Program-made: the position numbers and the translations under genes
NCBI GenBank assembly: GCA_004352715.1
Contig: SCFE01000026.1
Location: forward strand, 1,212,145 to 1,276,144
Direction: 5' to 3'
DNA: 64,000 bases
DNA from: Hofstenia miamia
Lineage: Eukaryota; Xenacoelomorpha; Acoela
Notes under the pieces: generated by a model
What the model saw: the letters and a program-made list of their open reading frames with translations, nothing else
The model's database searches: none
Told to the model about the DNA's origin: nothing
In this document: in pieces, positions 1 through 10,892 of the stretch
Position numbering within the stretch: the first letter of the stretch is position 1
Layout: every line of letters begins with the position of its first letter

Positions 1-56
1 GAAGAACATTTTGATGAAAGCTGTAGATTTGTCCATGAATGCTTCAATAGTACTAG
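1..56 (+). CDS. possible 3' end of an internal exon
   Basis: The window opens with sequence that is open in two forward frames up to a good donor, CTAG|GTAAAT, at 57. In frame 1 it reads EEHFDESCRFVHECFNST and would end in phase 2; in frame 2 it would end in phase 1. Neither phase fits the phase-0 acceptor of the exon at 1568, so a direct join to that gene is not supported; an exon in between would be needed. With only 56 bases this may be chance. Confidence 0.18.
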
Positions 57-526
57 GTAAATCTCTTGGGTGATCTTATCTTTTTCAAAACATAACAAAA
101 TATCAATTATCTGACTAATTATATAAGATGTGCAACTCAAAAACAATAAATAAAAATAATTATTAAGTTATATGTAATTTATAAACTTAACCAAGAAACA
201 AACATTTACTGACATAACTAAGCTCATATGAAGAAAGTTGCATTATTTATGTTCTTACTAAGTTTGCAAACTTAATACATGTATATGTACATGAGAACTT
301 AAATATATGTTGTTGTTGTTAAAAAAACATAAATCTGTTTATTGCATACATTGAACATATTGTTAGGCAAGTTTGTAGAGCCTTTAATTCTAAAAAATAC
401 TTGGTTAGTGAAATAATAAGAAATGGCATGTATATGTAGGACAATTTATTCAACTAGACATGCAAGAAAGACCAGTTGTGCGTATTATATGTCTACGTTA
501 TGTATGACACGTAATGTAAACAGATC
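57..526. other. AT-rich non-coding stretch
   Basis: No open frame with family resemblance and no structured repeat was seen. It is either intronic or intergenic, depending on whether the exon candidate at the window start is real. Confidence 0.4.
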
Positions 527-836
527 TTCCCAGTAAACATAGAACTGTTGTAACGACGTCGTGTTTGTGGTGTATTGGCGTTTAATAATCGTTGAATTGT
601 TTGAGTGGCGTTTATAGTGCGGATTAGTGGCAGTGTATAATTCCGTCTAGCAAAAAATATTTAAAAATAGGAATAATTTCAGTATTATGATAAATTGAAG
701 ATACATTTTTTAAAAACTGCATTTTTATTGATAGTTTGTCGTTTTATTGTGAAAAGACGTTGTTTTGTAATGTTGTTTTATGTCGTTATTATGTCGTTCA
801 GCGACGTCGTTACGACATTTCAATGTTTACTGGGAA
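527..836. mobile_element. miniature inverted-repeat element (TTCCCAGTAAACA ends)
   Basis: The left end TTCCCAGTAAACAT is matched by an inverted copy at the right end (ATGTTTACTGGGAA). Similarity runs inward for about 38 bp through TGTAACGACGTCG-type sequence. The 310 bp unit has no coding capacity of its own. The CCCARTAAACA terminus recurs at 31498-31993 and 55811-56250, where the interiors are ACGTC-rich, so these are probably one superfamily of non-autonomous DNA elements. Confidence 0.75.
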
Positions 837-1562
837 ATTACCACAAGCTTATCTGTCCCAATTGAACTTAGAGGAGACCTTAAGATACAAAAGAAACTGC
901 GATTCCTTACTAGATTACTAGAAGCAATATTGATATGCCATGATCCAAATTGAATAACCGAAAAATATATTATATAAATAAATAAAATATTTAAACAGGT
1001 TTTAGGGTTAGTCTAATGTAAGGTTTCTCAGATGTAAATATTCATTGTCAACAACTTACAAAAGAAGCAACTGACCAGATTTAAGTTATCAAATATATAA
1101 CATAGGGTAAGTAGCACCCTATCACGAAAATTAAATTTTGCAATGCATCTATGACGCTACACAAGGGCGGTACATATATGTAGTTGGGGTACTTAAGGGA
1201 GTCCCTTAATGATTACCAAAAATGACTGGCAAGAAGCTAGGATCCATATAATATTTTTTACACATATTGGTTGACAAAAGCCCTTCTTAATCCACATGAT
1301 TCACTTAATTATATTTATTTCCAAATCAGTGAACAGATTGTCAAGCAGGAATATCATACTCAATTAGAAAAAAAAATTTGAGGAACAACAACTATCAATT
1401 TAGTTGAAACTTTATAAATGTATTAACTTGCCAATATCATTGGATTATTCATGTGAAATAAAAATAAACTGTGAATTATGACAGTCTAGAAAAACTGATT
1501 TGTTTGTGTGGGACATACATATACCACCAATCCTCAAAGGACTAAGGCACTTTATCTATGTA
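837..1562. other. non-coding stretch upstream of the 1568 exon
   Basis: A short open piece just after the miniature element (to 921) shows no recognisable family. A near-perfect 17 bp palindrome, TTAAGGGAGTCCCTTAA, lies at 1193-1209. The end of this stretch should be intron, because 1563-1567 is a TTTAG acceptor. Confidence 0.4.
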
Positions 1563-1567
1563 TTTAG

Positions 1568-2056
1568 TTGCGTAGAGATCTACTCATTGTTCAAGCCAGA
1601 AGATTTCACAAACAGCAAAATGATGTTCTTGTAGAAGAAAGAAGCTCTTTGCAAAAAGACATTGCAAATTGCGGAATTAGAATGGATAACACAGACCAAT
1701 GTCAGTGCAAAGGAAGTGCTGCACATCCTGCTAATTTTATGAGTATTTCGTATGCACTTAACGAGTCAAAAGATTGCAAGTCTCATATACAAGAAGTAGA
1801 TGACAAATACGCAAACATAAAAGCTCTTAGGGCTTTCCCCATTTTTAACCAAGATGGTCATCCAGATTTATTAAGCCAAATAAAGGAATTTGGAAAACTA
1901 CATCCTTTTGATGAAGAAAGTCCCGAGAATGAAAAAAGAAACAGTGAAACAGCCTCTCAAGCACAGGATGCTGATGAAAAGAGTGAAGATGAAGCCGAAG
2001 CTGAAAAAGAAGAACCTGCAAGTCCGCCTGCCAAAGGAAAACCAGGGAAGAAATAA
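1568..2056 (+). CDS. terminal exon of unrecognised protein, paralog A
   Basis: This reads 162 codons from a TTTAG acceptor at 1563-1567 to TAA at 2054; the poly(A) signal AATAAA at 2052-2057 overlaps the stop. The first codon is TTG, so it is a phase-0 exon, not a start. Residues 1-35 look helical (RRFHKQQNDVL, EERSSLQKDIA). A Cys/His cluster follows (NC, CQCKG, AAHP, DCKSH), then a block ALRAFPIF...HPDLLSQIKEFGKL. The tail from about residue 118 is Glu/Asp/Lys-rich and ends PPAKGKPGKK. The minus-strand exon at 8681-9076 is about 60% identical through residue 117 and has the same acceptor position and phase. Selection on a real protein is therefore likely. I do not recognise the family. Upstream exons are not identified. 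Confidence 0.75.
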   Translation: MRRDLLIVQARRFHKQQNDVLVEERSSLQKDIANCGIRMDNTDQCQCKGSAAHPANFMSISYALNESKDCKSHIQEVDDKYANIKALRAFPIFNQDGHPDLLSQIKEFGKLHPFDEESPENEKRNSETASQAQDADEKSEDEAEAEKEEPASPPAKGKPGKK

Positions 2057-2975
2057 ATATTTAGTTAAAATTTGCTTTAATTTTTGCATTGATTTTTAAC
2101 AGTTGTTTAATATAGTTCTAAATATTCCACTTTTCAATGAATTTATAGCGTTTTTTCTCTTTCATGTTACTATGAATAACAACACATGCCATTCTAAGGT
2201 TTGAATGATTCATAAATGCAATCAGTCAACATGTATACTAAATGGACTATTGTGAGCATTACTTATTTGTAAGGCATTTTTCATAAAATAAGAGCATGGC
2301 TCTCTGAAAATATTAAATTCTCAACTAATGAAACAGTCTTCCTGATGAGCTTGACTCAATTTCTGTGACCCCTCCCCTCTTTCTGACACAGCGTTAATGG
2401 CATAGTGCCTGTCAACAATTGGGAATAAGGAAAGTTGCTAAAACAAATAATGCTGAAACAGACAATCAGAGAAATACCAAGATTCTTACTTCAAGTTATA
2501 TAGAGTCTGTGAATTTGTTCTAATTGTTTGAAAATATGTACTCAACATTTTCTAAAATGCTACTTTGATATTGGATATGTCAAACATCTGGTAAATTTCA
2601 AAATTTTATGAATTTTCCATTTGGAACTTTTACAAAGTAATGAATTTATATTACCAATTCTAAATGTATTTAAAAAAATATTACAGCAAATGGTCGAAGG
2701 AATCAAGCCAATTAATTGGAAATTGTTCATTGATGTTTTTTGCTATTCATTTCCTGTGGACATAATTATTCATGAAAAATGTTTTAAATATGTTCATTAT
2801 CATTCAAATATGCATCTTACTAAGAAATACGCTGAATTTTCCCAAGATGTATCCAAAGCACTTAAGACTTCGTAAAACATTTCATTCTATTAATTCCAAA
2901 ATGTGAAAGAGCTAGATCTATTCCCATTGAAGCATTATATTTTGAAACAATGTTGAGTCTATCGAATTCTTGTCT
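2057..2975. other. non-coding, 3' of paralog A
   Basis: An 84-codon forward open stretch at 2621-2875 is AT-rich and shows no family resemblance. This interval may include the downstream flank of the piggyBac remnant, but I could not find convincing terminal inverted repeats next to TTAA sites. Confidence 0.35.
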
Positions 2976-4156
2976 TTAGTGTTTGGCTCGTAGCCATCTT
3001 TTACACTTTTCCTTTGGTAAAATGGAATGATAATTGCTTGTAGTGATTACATCAGCACTATCTCGCCATCCGCAAACTCTAACTTTCTCATCATCTTCAA
3101 AATAAAAATCACAATCCCCACGAAGCCTCGTTTTCTTGGTACCAATAAGCTTGACTTCCAATTTTTTTGGCAAGCGATTGAATTGCATTGTCCCAGCGAT
3201 ATCAAGGTGTGGCAAATCTTCAATAAGTTTCACAGATGTAAAAAATCTATCAATGTACAGATAACTGCCATGTTGCAGATTTTTGCTAAGATATTTTACA
3301 GTTGCAAATGAAACAGGTGCATTTTTATATTCATCTTCTTGAAAAGTTGTATCTCCCTGATATACAAAAAATCCAACATTATCCCATTTGGATCACACAA
3401 TGCAAAGACTTTAATACCCCAAGGATGAGATTTAGATCTTGTGCAAACTTTTGAAGGAGCTGATCCTGTAAAAGGATTATTTGCTCATCAATGCACACAT
3501 TCATGGGCTGTTGCAGTTTATTTATATTTTCCCTCAATGTGTTGAGAATTCCAGCAACTTTCCAAAATATATTTCTTCTTTTCCATTTTAAAAACCCAAT
3601 TATCATTGATAACCTTCAAATTACCTCTAATTGCATAATATAATTTTCGGGATATGAGGTATTTTACCAGCGGAAAGCCAATATCTGTTCTCCAATAATA
3701 CTTCAGAGCAGGAAGTCTAAACAATGATACATAAATAGACGCTGAAATGAATCGCTTAATAATGGAAGTGGTGATATTAATGTTCTCACGCCCTTGTTCA
3801 ACCATTCGCATCTGGGTGAATTGTGCCATTTCCAATAAAAATGACTCAAGGAGATATCGTAAAAAATTGTTCAGTTGAACTGCTTGCTGAAGGCGATGGT
3901 TGATTTTTATTGATGAACTTTTTTTCTGAAAATTGGAAACGTTTCCCTGCAACGAAATGCTAAGTCGGCAAATTTTTTTGGAACTTGGTGATTTTTCTTC
4001 ATCTGATGTATATGATTCCCCACTAGTAGAAACATTTTCGTGGACGATTGTTTCAAAATTTTCTGCATCATCCAAACCATCTGAATCTTCACCATGATTA
4101 ATGGCTGCAAATAAAAAGTATTTGGCTTTTACTGCACAAGCACGCTTTGGTCGCAT
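2976..4156 (-). pseudogene. piggyBac-family transposase remnant
   Basis: Three minus-strand pieces in different frames follow the order of a piggyBac transposase. The first, from about 4156, has an acidic N-terminus (NHGEDSDGLDDAENFE) and the N-terminal part of the transposase domain (ALKYYWRTDIGFPLVK). Next, near 3500-3380, comes MNVCIDEQII with the catalytic-type Asp and, after a shift, a WGIKVFALCDPNG-like run. Last, at 3233-2976, comes GTMQFNRLPKKLE and a Trp-rich block ending GWRDSADVITTSN. Frameshifts between the pieces and loss of the C-terminal Cys-rich domain make it non-functional. PiggyBac enzymes cut and paste at TTAA. Family assignment is firm; element limits are not visible. Confidence 0.82.
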
Positions 4157-6235
4157 TTTATCAAATTGTTATTTTTTGTCCCAAATGTATCATATATAAT
4201 ACATTACTCAAGTGCTGATTTGAAACACGGGATTAAATTTTCATCCAATTAAATCACATGGCGTTATCAGCAATTCTAATAATTAATAAAACCAACTAAA
4301 CGTTAATGGCCTGAAGAGTATTAAGCGCCAAGCTTAAGTTTTTGCTAGTTATTCGTATTAAATTACCCCAAGCGTTGGATAATTAGCAGACGTTAAATTC
4401 ATGTGCAATTTTCATTGTAATTATTTTTACAATCATTTTAAAGTTAATTTTGCAAATACAATTTGTATCATACATGATACATTTTGTCTCAAGATGTTAC
4501 TAAAAGTAGTAAAGAAAGCTTCTAGACAATTATTTTTGCTGCACATGAGTTACATGAAACATGAATTGAAACTGTTATACAACACCTGGTTGAACCAATA
4601 CTTGATTAGGAAACCATTCAAAATTCTTTGATAAATAAAATCGATTTGATTCATTGGAGAGTTCTACATAAGTATATCATAGAAGACAATGTACCTACTA
4701 AGATTGTAATCAAATCTGTACAAAACTATTTTGGGACATCTAGAACATATACTGCACGATATTCTCCTTTTTTGGACAACCTTTGGTTAAAAGCTGATTC
4801 CCCACTGGCAACTACATCGATAAAGAAAAATATTAAAGAATTTTTACTGATCTGCATCTCCGATCGGTTTACTATTTTTTATAAATATGTTCAATTTTTT
4901 CTATAAATCAGTTTACTGATTTTATTAAATATTATTTATTTATTTATTTATAGGAAGTCACAATTTATTTATAGATAATTAAATAACAATCTTATAATAA
5001 TGATCAACTCAAGAACCATACACTCAATCTACAATAACAAGAATATATTCTAAAAAGGATTTCTTACTTTCTGCCAGAGTCTGTAAAATTTATTTTGAGA
5101 TTTCAAATTAATTACCAGTTATTGATTTGCAAAGATTTATTGGGATAAAGAGTCTCACATCATATTATATCTGATCACGTTACTCAACATTCATATACAA
5201 TTAGAATTGAAATATTTATGCAAAATTATTAATATTAAGCTCTTTATATTTACACCTACTGGAAATTTGAACTATCAGGAATTTATAAGCTTAGTGCTTA
5301 GTCGACGGCTTTATTGGATTGATGCAGATGATCTTGCTTACTAATTATGCACATCAAGGCTTAAGCTTATGGGTATTATACCACATAAGATGTGTAGAAT
5401 AATTAAAAATCAAACCGATTTCAACCCGATTGTTTTTCTACAACTGAACCCAAACAGCACTCGACCCGATTCCATCTGGTGGCTAAATATTTATTTCGGT
5501 ATATTTTTTGTGTAAATTTTTCTTCTAAATTTTCTAATGCCTGGACCTGGAGAAACGCAGATAAAATATATAGTTAGCCTATTCTGGTTATTAACCGTTT
5601 TTAAATGTTAGAAGCTTCTGTGTTAAACAAATACATCGATGAAAATCAAACTAAGGTTTTTCTATAAGAATAACAATAACTTATTAATAGCTTCTTCTCT
5701 ACCAACATGAATGAAACATCATTTGGTAAGGAAACATCTGTCGATAGACGTGGAATAAAAATTGGTAAAATTTTGTGTTCTTGTATTAGAATTTGATTAA
5801 ATGATTTCGTTAAGTGGGTAGTTACGATCCTTGCTGAGTTTTCTTAGACAACTTTGATCTTCAGTTAACAATGAAGTGATGCAGTATCTGTGTGGTGTCC
5901 ATGAGTATTTAAATGCCTTGTTTAAGAGTAGTTGTATCTTAATGAGATTCCAAAAATCTGAACCCTAGACTATCAAACCATATCTGATGTTGGAAACAAA
6001 GACCATTTAAAATATTTTTTTTATTTCCTGCTTGCATCATTCAACATTCCTCACAAACTATAATACTTCTTGCAAATGTTTTGATGTGAAAATCAAAACA
6101 TGAGATCTTTCTGTATTATAATTCCTAAATTGAACGAATGTCATTATTGGCATTCTAGATTTACGATCTCTGTTAGTTCCTTGGCATCATATGGAACCAT
6201 TTTCTATGATTTTTCCTTATCAAGAGGAATTTCTT
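4157..6235. other. AT-rich non-coding stretch
   Basis: Short forward open stretches at 4401-4631 and 4628-4906 are low-complexity AT-rich readings without recognisable motifs. A TTTA/TTAT-rich patch lies near 4920-4960. No RNA gene or structured repeat was recognised. Confidence 0.35.
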
Positions 6236-6415
6236 TACAACAGACCAATTTACTTCTTGAATATTGCAATTTGATTAGAATTTTCTTCAATAATACTAAC
6301 AACTGTAACATTGTCATCCGCATAAGCGATAAGTTTTGATCCAGGGGGGTTTGATGTAGTTTATGTGGTTAACTAGGCTTGGTACAACGGTAATCAAGTT
6401 TCCCAACAGCCCTTT
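6236..6415 (-). pseudogene. non-LTR reverse transcriptase fragment (YADD)
   Basis: The reverse complement of 6313-6342 encodes GSKLIAYADD. This is the RT catalytic motif in its usual context: a hydrophobic strand before YADD, followed by NVTVVS. Upstream on the same strand, in shifted frames, are residues in the position of the NHINYI segment that precedes YADD in LINE enzymes. Stops and frameshifts interrupt both sides, so only a decayed scrap of the palm domain remains. The forward open frame over the same interval is a shadow. Confidence 0.6.
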
Positions 6416-8680
6416 CTTAAGGCGTCCTTACATTCATTGTACTGTTTGGTTAATACCTTTTAATTGTATATATATATCTCAGTAATTTTAATAAATGATA
6501 CAGCAGTCTTTAATTTGTCTCACTTTATATTACAGAGTTAGCATCTAAAGATTAAAATGCAATTGTTGGACGTCATTCAAGTGGGATGAAAGCGATCCAG
6601 GGTGGACTATGGTTGTTCAACAAGGAGGTTGACCTATTGAAATACTACCAACTTAAATATTAAAGTTCTTTCAAGTTCCTATAAGAATATATGAAAATGT
6701 CATTATAATTGGAAAAAATGGAATTTGGTTTTTAAAGCACAGCATTGCAACAGTTCCCGTCTAATTTAAATGACTTCATCTTGTTGTGTTAATTGCACAG
6801 CGTCCGTATTTGCTGATGATCTAGAAAGTTTTTCTCCCTCTAATTATTCAGTCACCAAGATTACATTTAACAAATATCTCATGTCGCACATCTGATTCCT
6901 CAATTCAAATTGATAGTTCATTGCCTAAGTCTATTGCCTATGCTAACGAGACCTTTATGTGTAGTTTAGTCGTGACTTTTATTGGGCTTGTGTTTGTCAG
7001 AAATAATGATGAAGCGTAATTGTTGTTTTATGGTATTAAAGCGATCAATTCCCTCAAGGTCACTCCTTGCAAATCTTTTAAATTAACTGCCCTACACGTA
7101 TACATCTCAGGTTTGGTTCCATCCACAGAAGATGTTGATAAATTTTGAAGTCTACAACGTTGATGTAAAAAATAGAGTAAAAATATCGAAAACTACTGCA
7201 TAAATATTAATTTTTTGCAAAATAAACATTGCTGATAACATTTACCGCCTGCTTAGCAATTGTTTTAATTTGTGGGAACTAATAGAATAGATCTGTAATT
7301 TTTTTGGGGTGAATTAAGAATTAAAAATGTAGAAAATTGAATTTTCCCAAAAATATTATCTCTAGTATCAGTTCAGCAAATAAATTCCTTGAAAACTGAT
7401 ACAAGACAAAAAAGCTTCTACTACCACCTCTATGTGTACTTTTAAGATAGTACACTGATTAAGAACTTCCTGCCTAATTGTGCTTATAGGCCTAGTATTA
7501 AGGCCATATAATTGAAGACCACATATATTCACCCCATAATTACGAATTTGGAAATCACCAATATACACGTACCATGAACTGATAAGGAAATTAATCAATA
7601 AATCGGATGAAGAGATCCAATCATTTATTCCTCTCAAAAATAGATCTGGATGAACTCCGAATGACCCAATAAACAACATCCCACAGAAAGCTTATTCCTT
7701 CCAGAATGCTTTGGTGTTAGCTGCACGTGTAGAATTATCACTTAGCAAATTCCAAAGATTCATCATTACAACCAGAACATTTTGTGCAAGAATGCAAAAT
7801 TTGATATATGCATTTATTGTAACCTCGAGGTTTGATTCATTAGTAGTTCTACTGTTCTTAATTACTAGAATACGAGATAAAATTGATTTAAAGCTGTAGT
7901 GCAAATAGCATAACACACACATTTCCTCACACCTTGACCACACACAGTTTCGCAATGGGCAACGGTCTTGAATTATGTTATTCTTTGAAATTTACAGTTG
8001 GGCAGAGCAACATTTTATTAGTCCTGAGTCATGTCACTCATATCAAATATTAGTTGCTTCCAAGGATCAACTTTAATTCTTCTTAAAATTAGCAAGAATT
8101 TTTCAATAATGTTCTGAACGCCGGTCACAAAATAATACTGGGTCACGTGTGCCAGCTCCATGTGACTGCAACCAGTACATCTGACATGTCTACTCAAAGC
8201 ACAAAGCTTGCAAAATTTGAAAAAAAAATTTACTAAAAAGAAATACAGGTACTTCAATTGTTGGTAATTTTTTAATATTAATCGTGAATTTGATTGAGAA
8301 ACTGATTTTTTTTAAAAAATGGAACATCGCTGTCCCCCATGATCTTTGGATAGAACAATGATAGGCCACAACAACTCATATCAACTACACTGGGCTAATT
8401 AAAGTTTACTCTAAAACTATCTTATAAACTATTCCACTTCGATTCCAAAATATTGTAAGAATCCCTTAATGCCAAGTGGAATTACAAAATATTAAAATTA
8501 AGTATTGCATTATTTTACAATCATAAATAAAATATCAACTAAAACATAAATTAAGATTTCTTCTGTGATTTATGTAGGATAGATACAACGGCAAAATATT
8601 GTATTTGATTCATGAAAAATTACAGAAATGCACGTCTAATCAAACCTATATATTCCTCCAGTTGTCTTTACTAGTGGGAT
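6416..8680. other. non-coding stretch between RT scrap and paralog B
   Basis: A 103-codon minus-strand open frame at 7368-7679 and an 87-codon one at 7692-7955 have no recognisable domains. They lack a similar copy in this window, unlike the paralog exons. I see no firm gene or repeat. Confidence 0.35.
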
Positions 8681-9076
8681 TTATCGTGCAGTTTCATCCC
8701 CATCATTGATCGCATCATCAGTGCTCTCTTCATCAAAGGAGTGCATCTTTCCATACTCTTTAATTTGATTTAATATATCACGATGACCGGATGGATCAAA
8801 TATTGGGTAAGCTCTGAGAGCTCTTATGTTTACATATTTCTCACCAGTCTTTTTTATATGAGACGTAAAATTCTTTGATTCATTAAGCGCACAAGAAATA
8901 CTTAAAAATTTCGCTGGGTGTGTCGCGTTTCCTTTACAGATGCATTTACCAGTGTGCTCTAGTTTTAATACACATTTTGCTATATCATCTTGCAAAGAAT
9001 TTTTTTCTTCTTGAAGAACATCAGTTTGCTGCTTATGAAATCTTCGAGACTGAGCGATGAGGGATATTTTGCGGTC
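8681..9076 (-). CDS. terminal exon of unrecognised protein, paralog B
   Basis: On the minus strand the exon follows an AG acceptor (TTTGTTTAG) at 9077 and runs 131 residues to a stop at 8681. It starts DRKISLIAQSRRFHKQQT and keeps the landmarks of paralog A at 1568-2056: KC, CICKGNATHP, SISCALNESK, ALRAYPIFDPSGH, LNQIKEYGKMHSFDEES. The two align without gaps from the first residue for about 117 residues. B lacks the long Lys/Glu tail, ending ESTDDAINDGDETAR, and it has lost the Cys of the DCKSH motif (NFTSH). Both copies being open while neighbouring transposons are shredded suggests recent function. The gene 5' part should lie to the right but was not identified. The protein function is unknown. 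Confidence 0.72.
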   Translation of the reverse strand, partial: DRKISLIAQSRRFHKQQTDVLQEEKNSLQDDIAKCVLKLEHTGKCICKGNATHPAKFLSISCALNESKNFTSHIKKTGEKYVNIRALRAYPIFDPSGHRDILNQIKEYGKMHSFDEESTDDAINDGDETAR

Positions 9077-9355
9077 CTAAACAAAGCTATGAACACAAAC
9101 ACTTTTATATATTTAAGGAATAAAAAGAAATTATATTGAGCATAGTTCAACACATTTTTTAGTGCTTGGTGGTTTCCAAAAATGAACTCGGTTTTTACAC
9201 CTCAAAACCGCTGTTTACATTTTTTAGAAAATTGAATTCAGGAGAAACATACCTCTCTATATTATATTTTCATAACACCACATTAAGCTGTTAATCCAAT
9301 AAACACAATGAAACTTTAACTTATAGGAATTGTGTAAATGCTGATCAACCAGAAC

Positions 9356-9589
9356 CAGGGGCGTACCCAGGATTTTCTGACGGGGAGGGGGACATCATTG
9401 TTATTCCCTAATGATGAAAATTTTTGAAAATATTGAGAAAATAGACCCTAAAAAATGCATTTCACGATCCTCGATTTTAAATTTTTCAATTTTTAACGAA
9501 AATTTTTTTGATTTATCCAGTCAAAATTAAATTTGGAAACCTGACGGGGGGGGAGGGACATTCCACCATGCCCCCTGGGTACGCTACTG
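9356..9589. mobile_element. hAT-type miniature element, copy 1
   Basis: The ends CAGGGGCGTACCCAGG and (inverted) CAGTAGCGTACCCAGG define a 234 bp element. It is flanked by a perfect 8-bp duplication, ACCAGAAC, at 9348-9355 and 9590-9597. Eight-base duplications with CAG-starting ends are the hAT signature. The interior is non-coding, with a G-run near each end. Related copies are at 17142-17332 and 19725-19964. Confidence 0.9.
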
Positions 9590-9597
9590 ACCAGAAC

Positions 9598-10225
9598 CCA
9601 TTACCGATACTTTTTATAAAGCCCAATCTACGTTCACCATTACATGTATAGGATAGTTCATCTAAATTATGATTTCCAATAGTTATAATAAACTGTTGTT
9701 GCTCAAAAGAAGAGATGTGTCTGCGTTCGAATTTAAACTAAGAATTTACAAACCAATTCTGGAAACCTACTTCTCAGTCTGGTTGCAAATCGGGGGGAAA
9801 ATTTCTTAAACTTTTCCGCCCTGTTTCATGCTGATTCAGAGAGGTTTTTCAATTCGACCCAAACAAAAGACGGAAATTGATTTCTTCCGCGGTTTGCAAA
9901 AATAGGGGGTGAGTTTAAAAAAGTGCTGAAGAGCCTATTTTACGTAACAGTAAACGCAAATCAACCCAAGTGCAGTGACTGCTATATTTTTTACAAACAA
10001 TGAGCTCAAAAATACAATTTACATTATGAAAACTTTACATTGTCTTATGCTGTTCTAAAATACAATTTAGGCCTATCAAAGTACAGATTTTATTATATAT
10101 TTCTAATACAGTAAAAATTGAAAAAATACTTTGGCCAGAATAATAAACATGGACTGAATTTGCATTAATTTACATGGTCCCGTTCTGATTTGAACCTGAT
10201 ATAAAGTTTCGTGGGCCAACACATC
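9598..10225. other. non-coding stretch
   Basis: No gene or repeat was recognised. A G-run near 9792 and mixed AT-rich sequence are all that stands out. Confidence 0.35.
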
Positions 10226-10468
10226 CTACCCACCAAATTTCCGGAGCATGTAAATCTTTGACCGCAAGTTCACTCCCATACCCAATGAAGAAATTGTAAT
10301 ATTGTCAGGCTTAGTGGTTGTGTGAGTTTTTACACATAACATGCACAACACAACAAATTCATAAATTATATATAAATAAATATATATAGTTAAATAGCCT
10401 TTATTTCCTTGCTTACTGATTGCACAAATTCCATATATACAATTTGCAAAAAATGATATGTACAACTA

Positions 10469-10775
10469 TTAACAATATATACAAACATATTTACAAAATG
10501 AATATACAGAATGTCCAATTAAATAAACAAAAGCTACAACAATTAAGTAAAAAAACAAATAATAAAAAAAAGAAAACAGTACAACAAAAGGAATAAAATT
10601 AGCAAAACAGAAAGAATATTTAGTACTTTCGCAAGAAATTTGAGTTTTTGAATAGCCAAATATGAATTGGTTTGCAAGCAAGTTTTCTTTAAGTATTTTT
10701 TTAAAAGTTCTTAAATCTGATTCATTGCGAAGATTTGAATCTAACTTGTTGCAAAGATTACAGACATTTGTGGAT
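10469..10775 (-). pseudogene. LINE C-terminal remnant (probable)
   Basis: On the minus strand the run NKLDSNLRNESDLRTFKKIL followed by KENLLANQFIF resembles the end of LINE ORF2, where a short helix of the type 'IR-SLSTFKKKLK-LF' precedes the C-terminus. It continues as an aromatic-rich open frame to 10469. The 5' side is out of frame or lost. Assignment rests on this short pattern only. Confidence 0.42.
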
Positions 10776-10892
10776 ATTCCCTATCCAAAATTTTTTTTAT
10801 TTTTACGACAATTTACGTGTCTTAAATTCGCAAGACTGCACAAGAATATAGCTTTTATTGCATATGAATACAGATGGATATTCATGTGCTGA

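Noticed and set aside
1193-1209. 17-bp palindrome TTAAGGGAGTCCCTTAA
   Set aside because: Isolated, with no partner or element around it; palindromes of this size can occur by chance in such a window.
2340-4400. TTAA-bounded ends for the piggyBac remnant
   Set aside because: CGTTAATGGC occurs on both sides (about 2391 and 4303), but in direct orientation and without matching inverted ends, so no element limits were called.
4628-4906. 92-codon forward open frame
   Set aside because: No family resemblance and a low-complexity end; treated as chance.
7368-7679. 103-codon minus-strand open frame
   Set aside because: No motif, no paralog and no splice or start context; plausible by chance in AT-rich sequence of this length.
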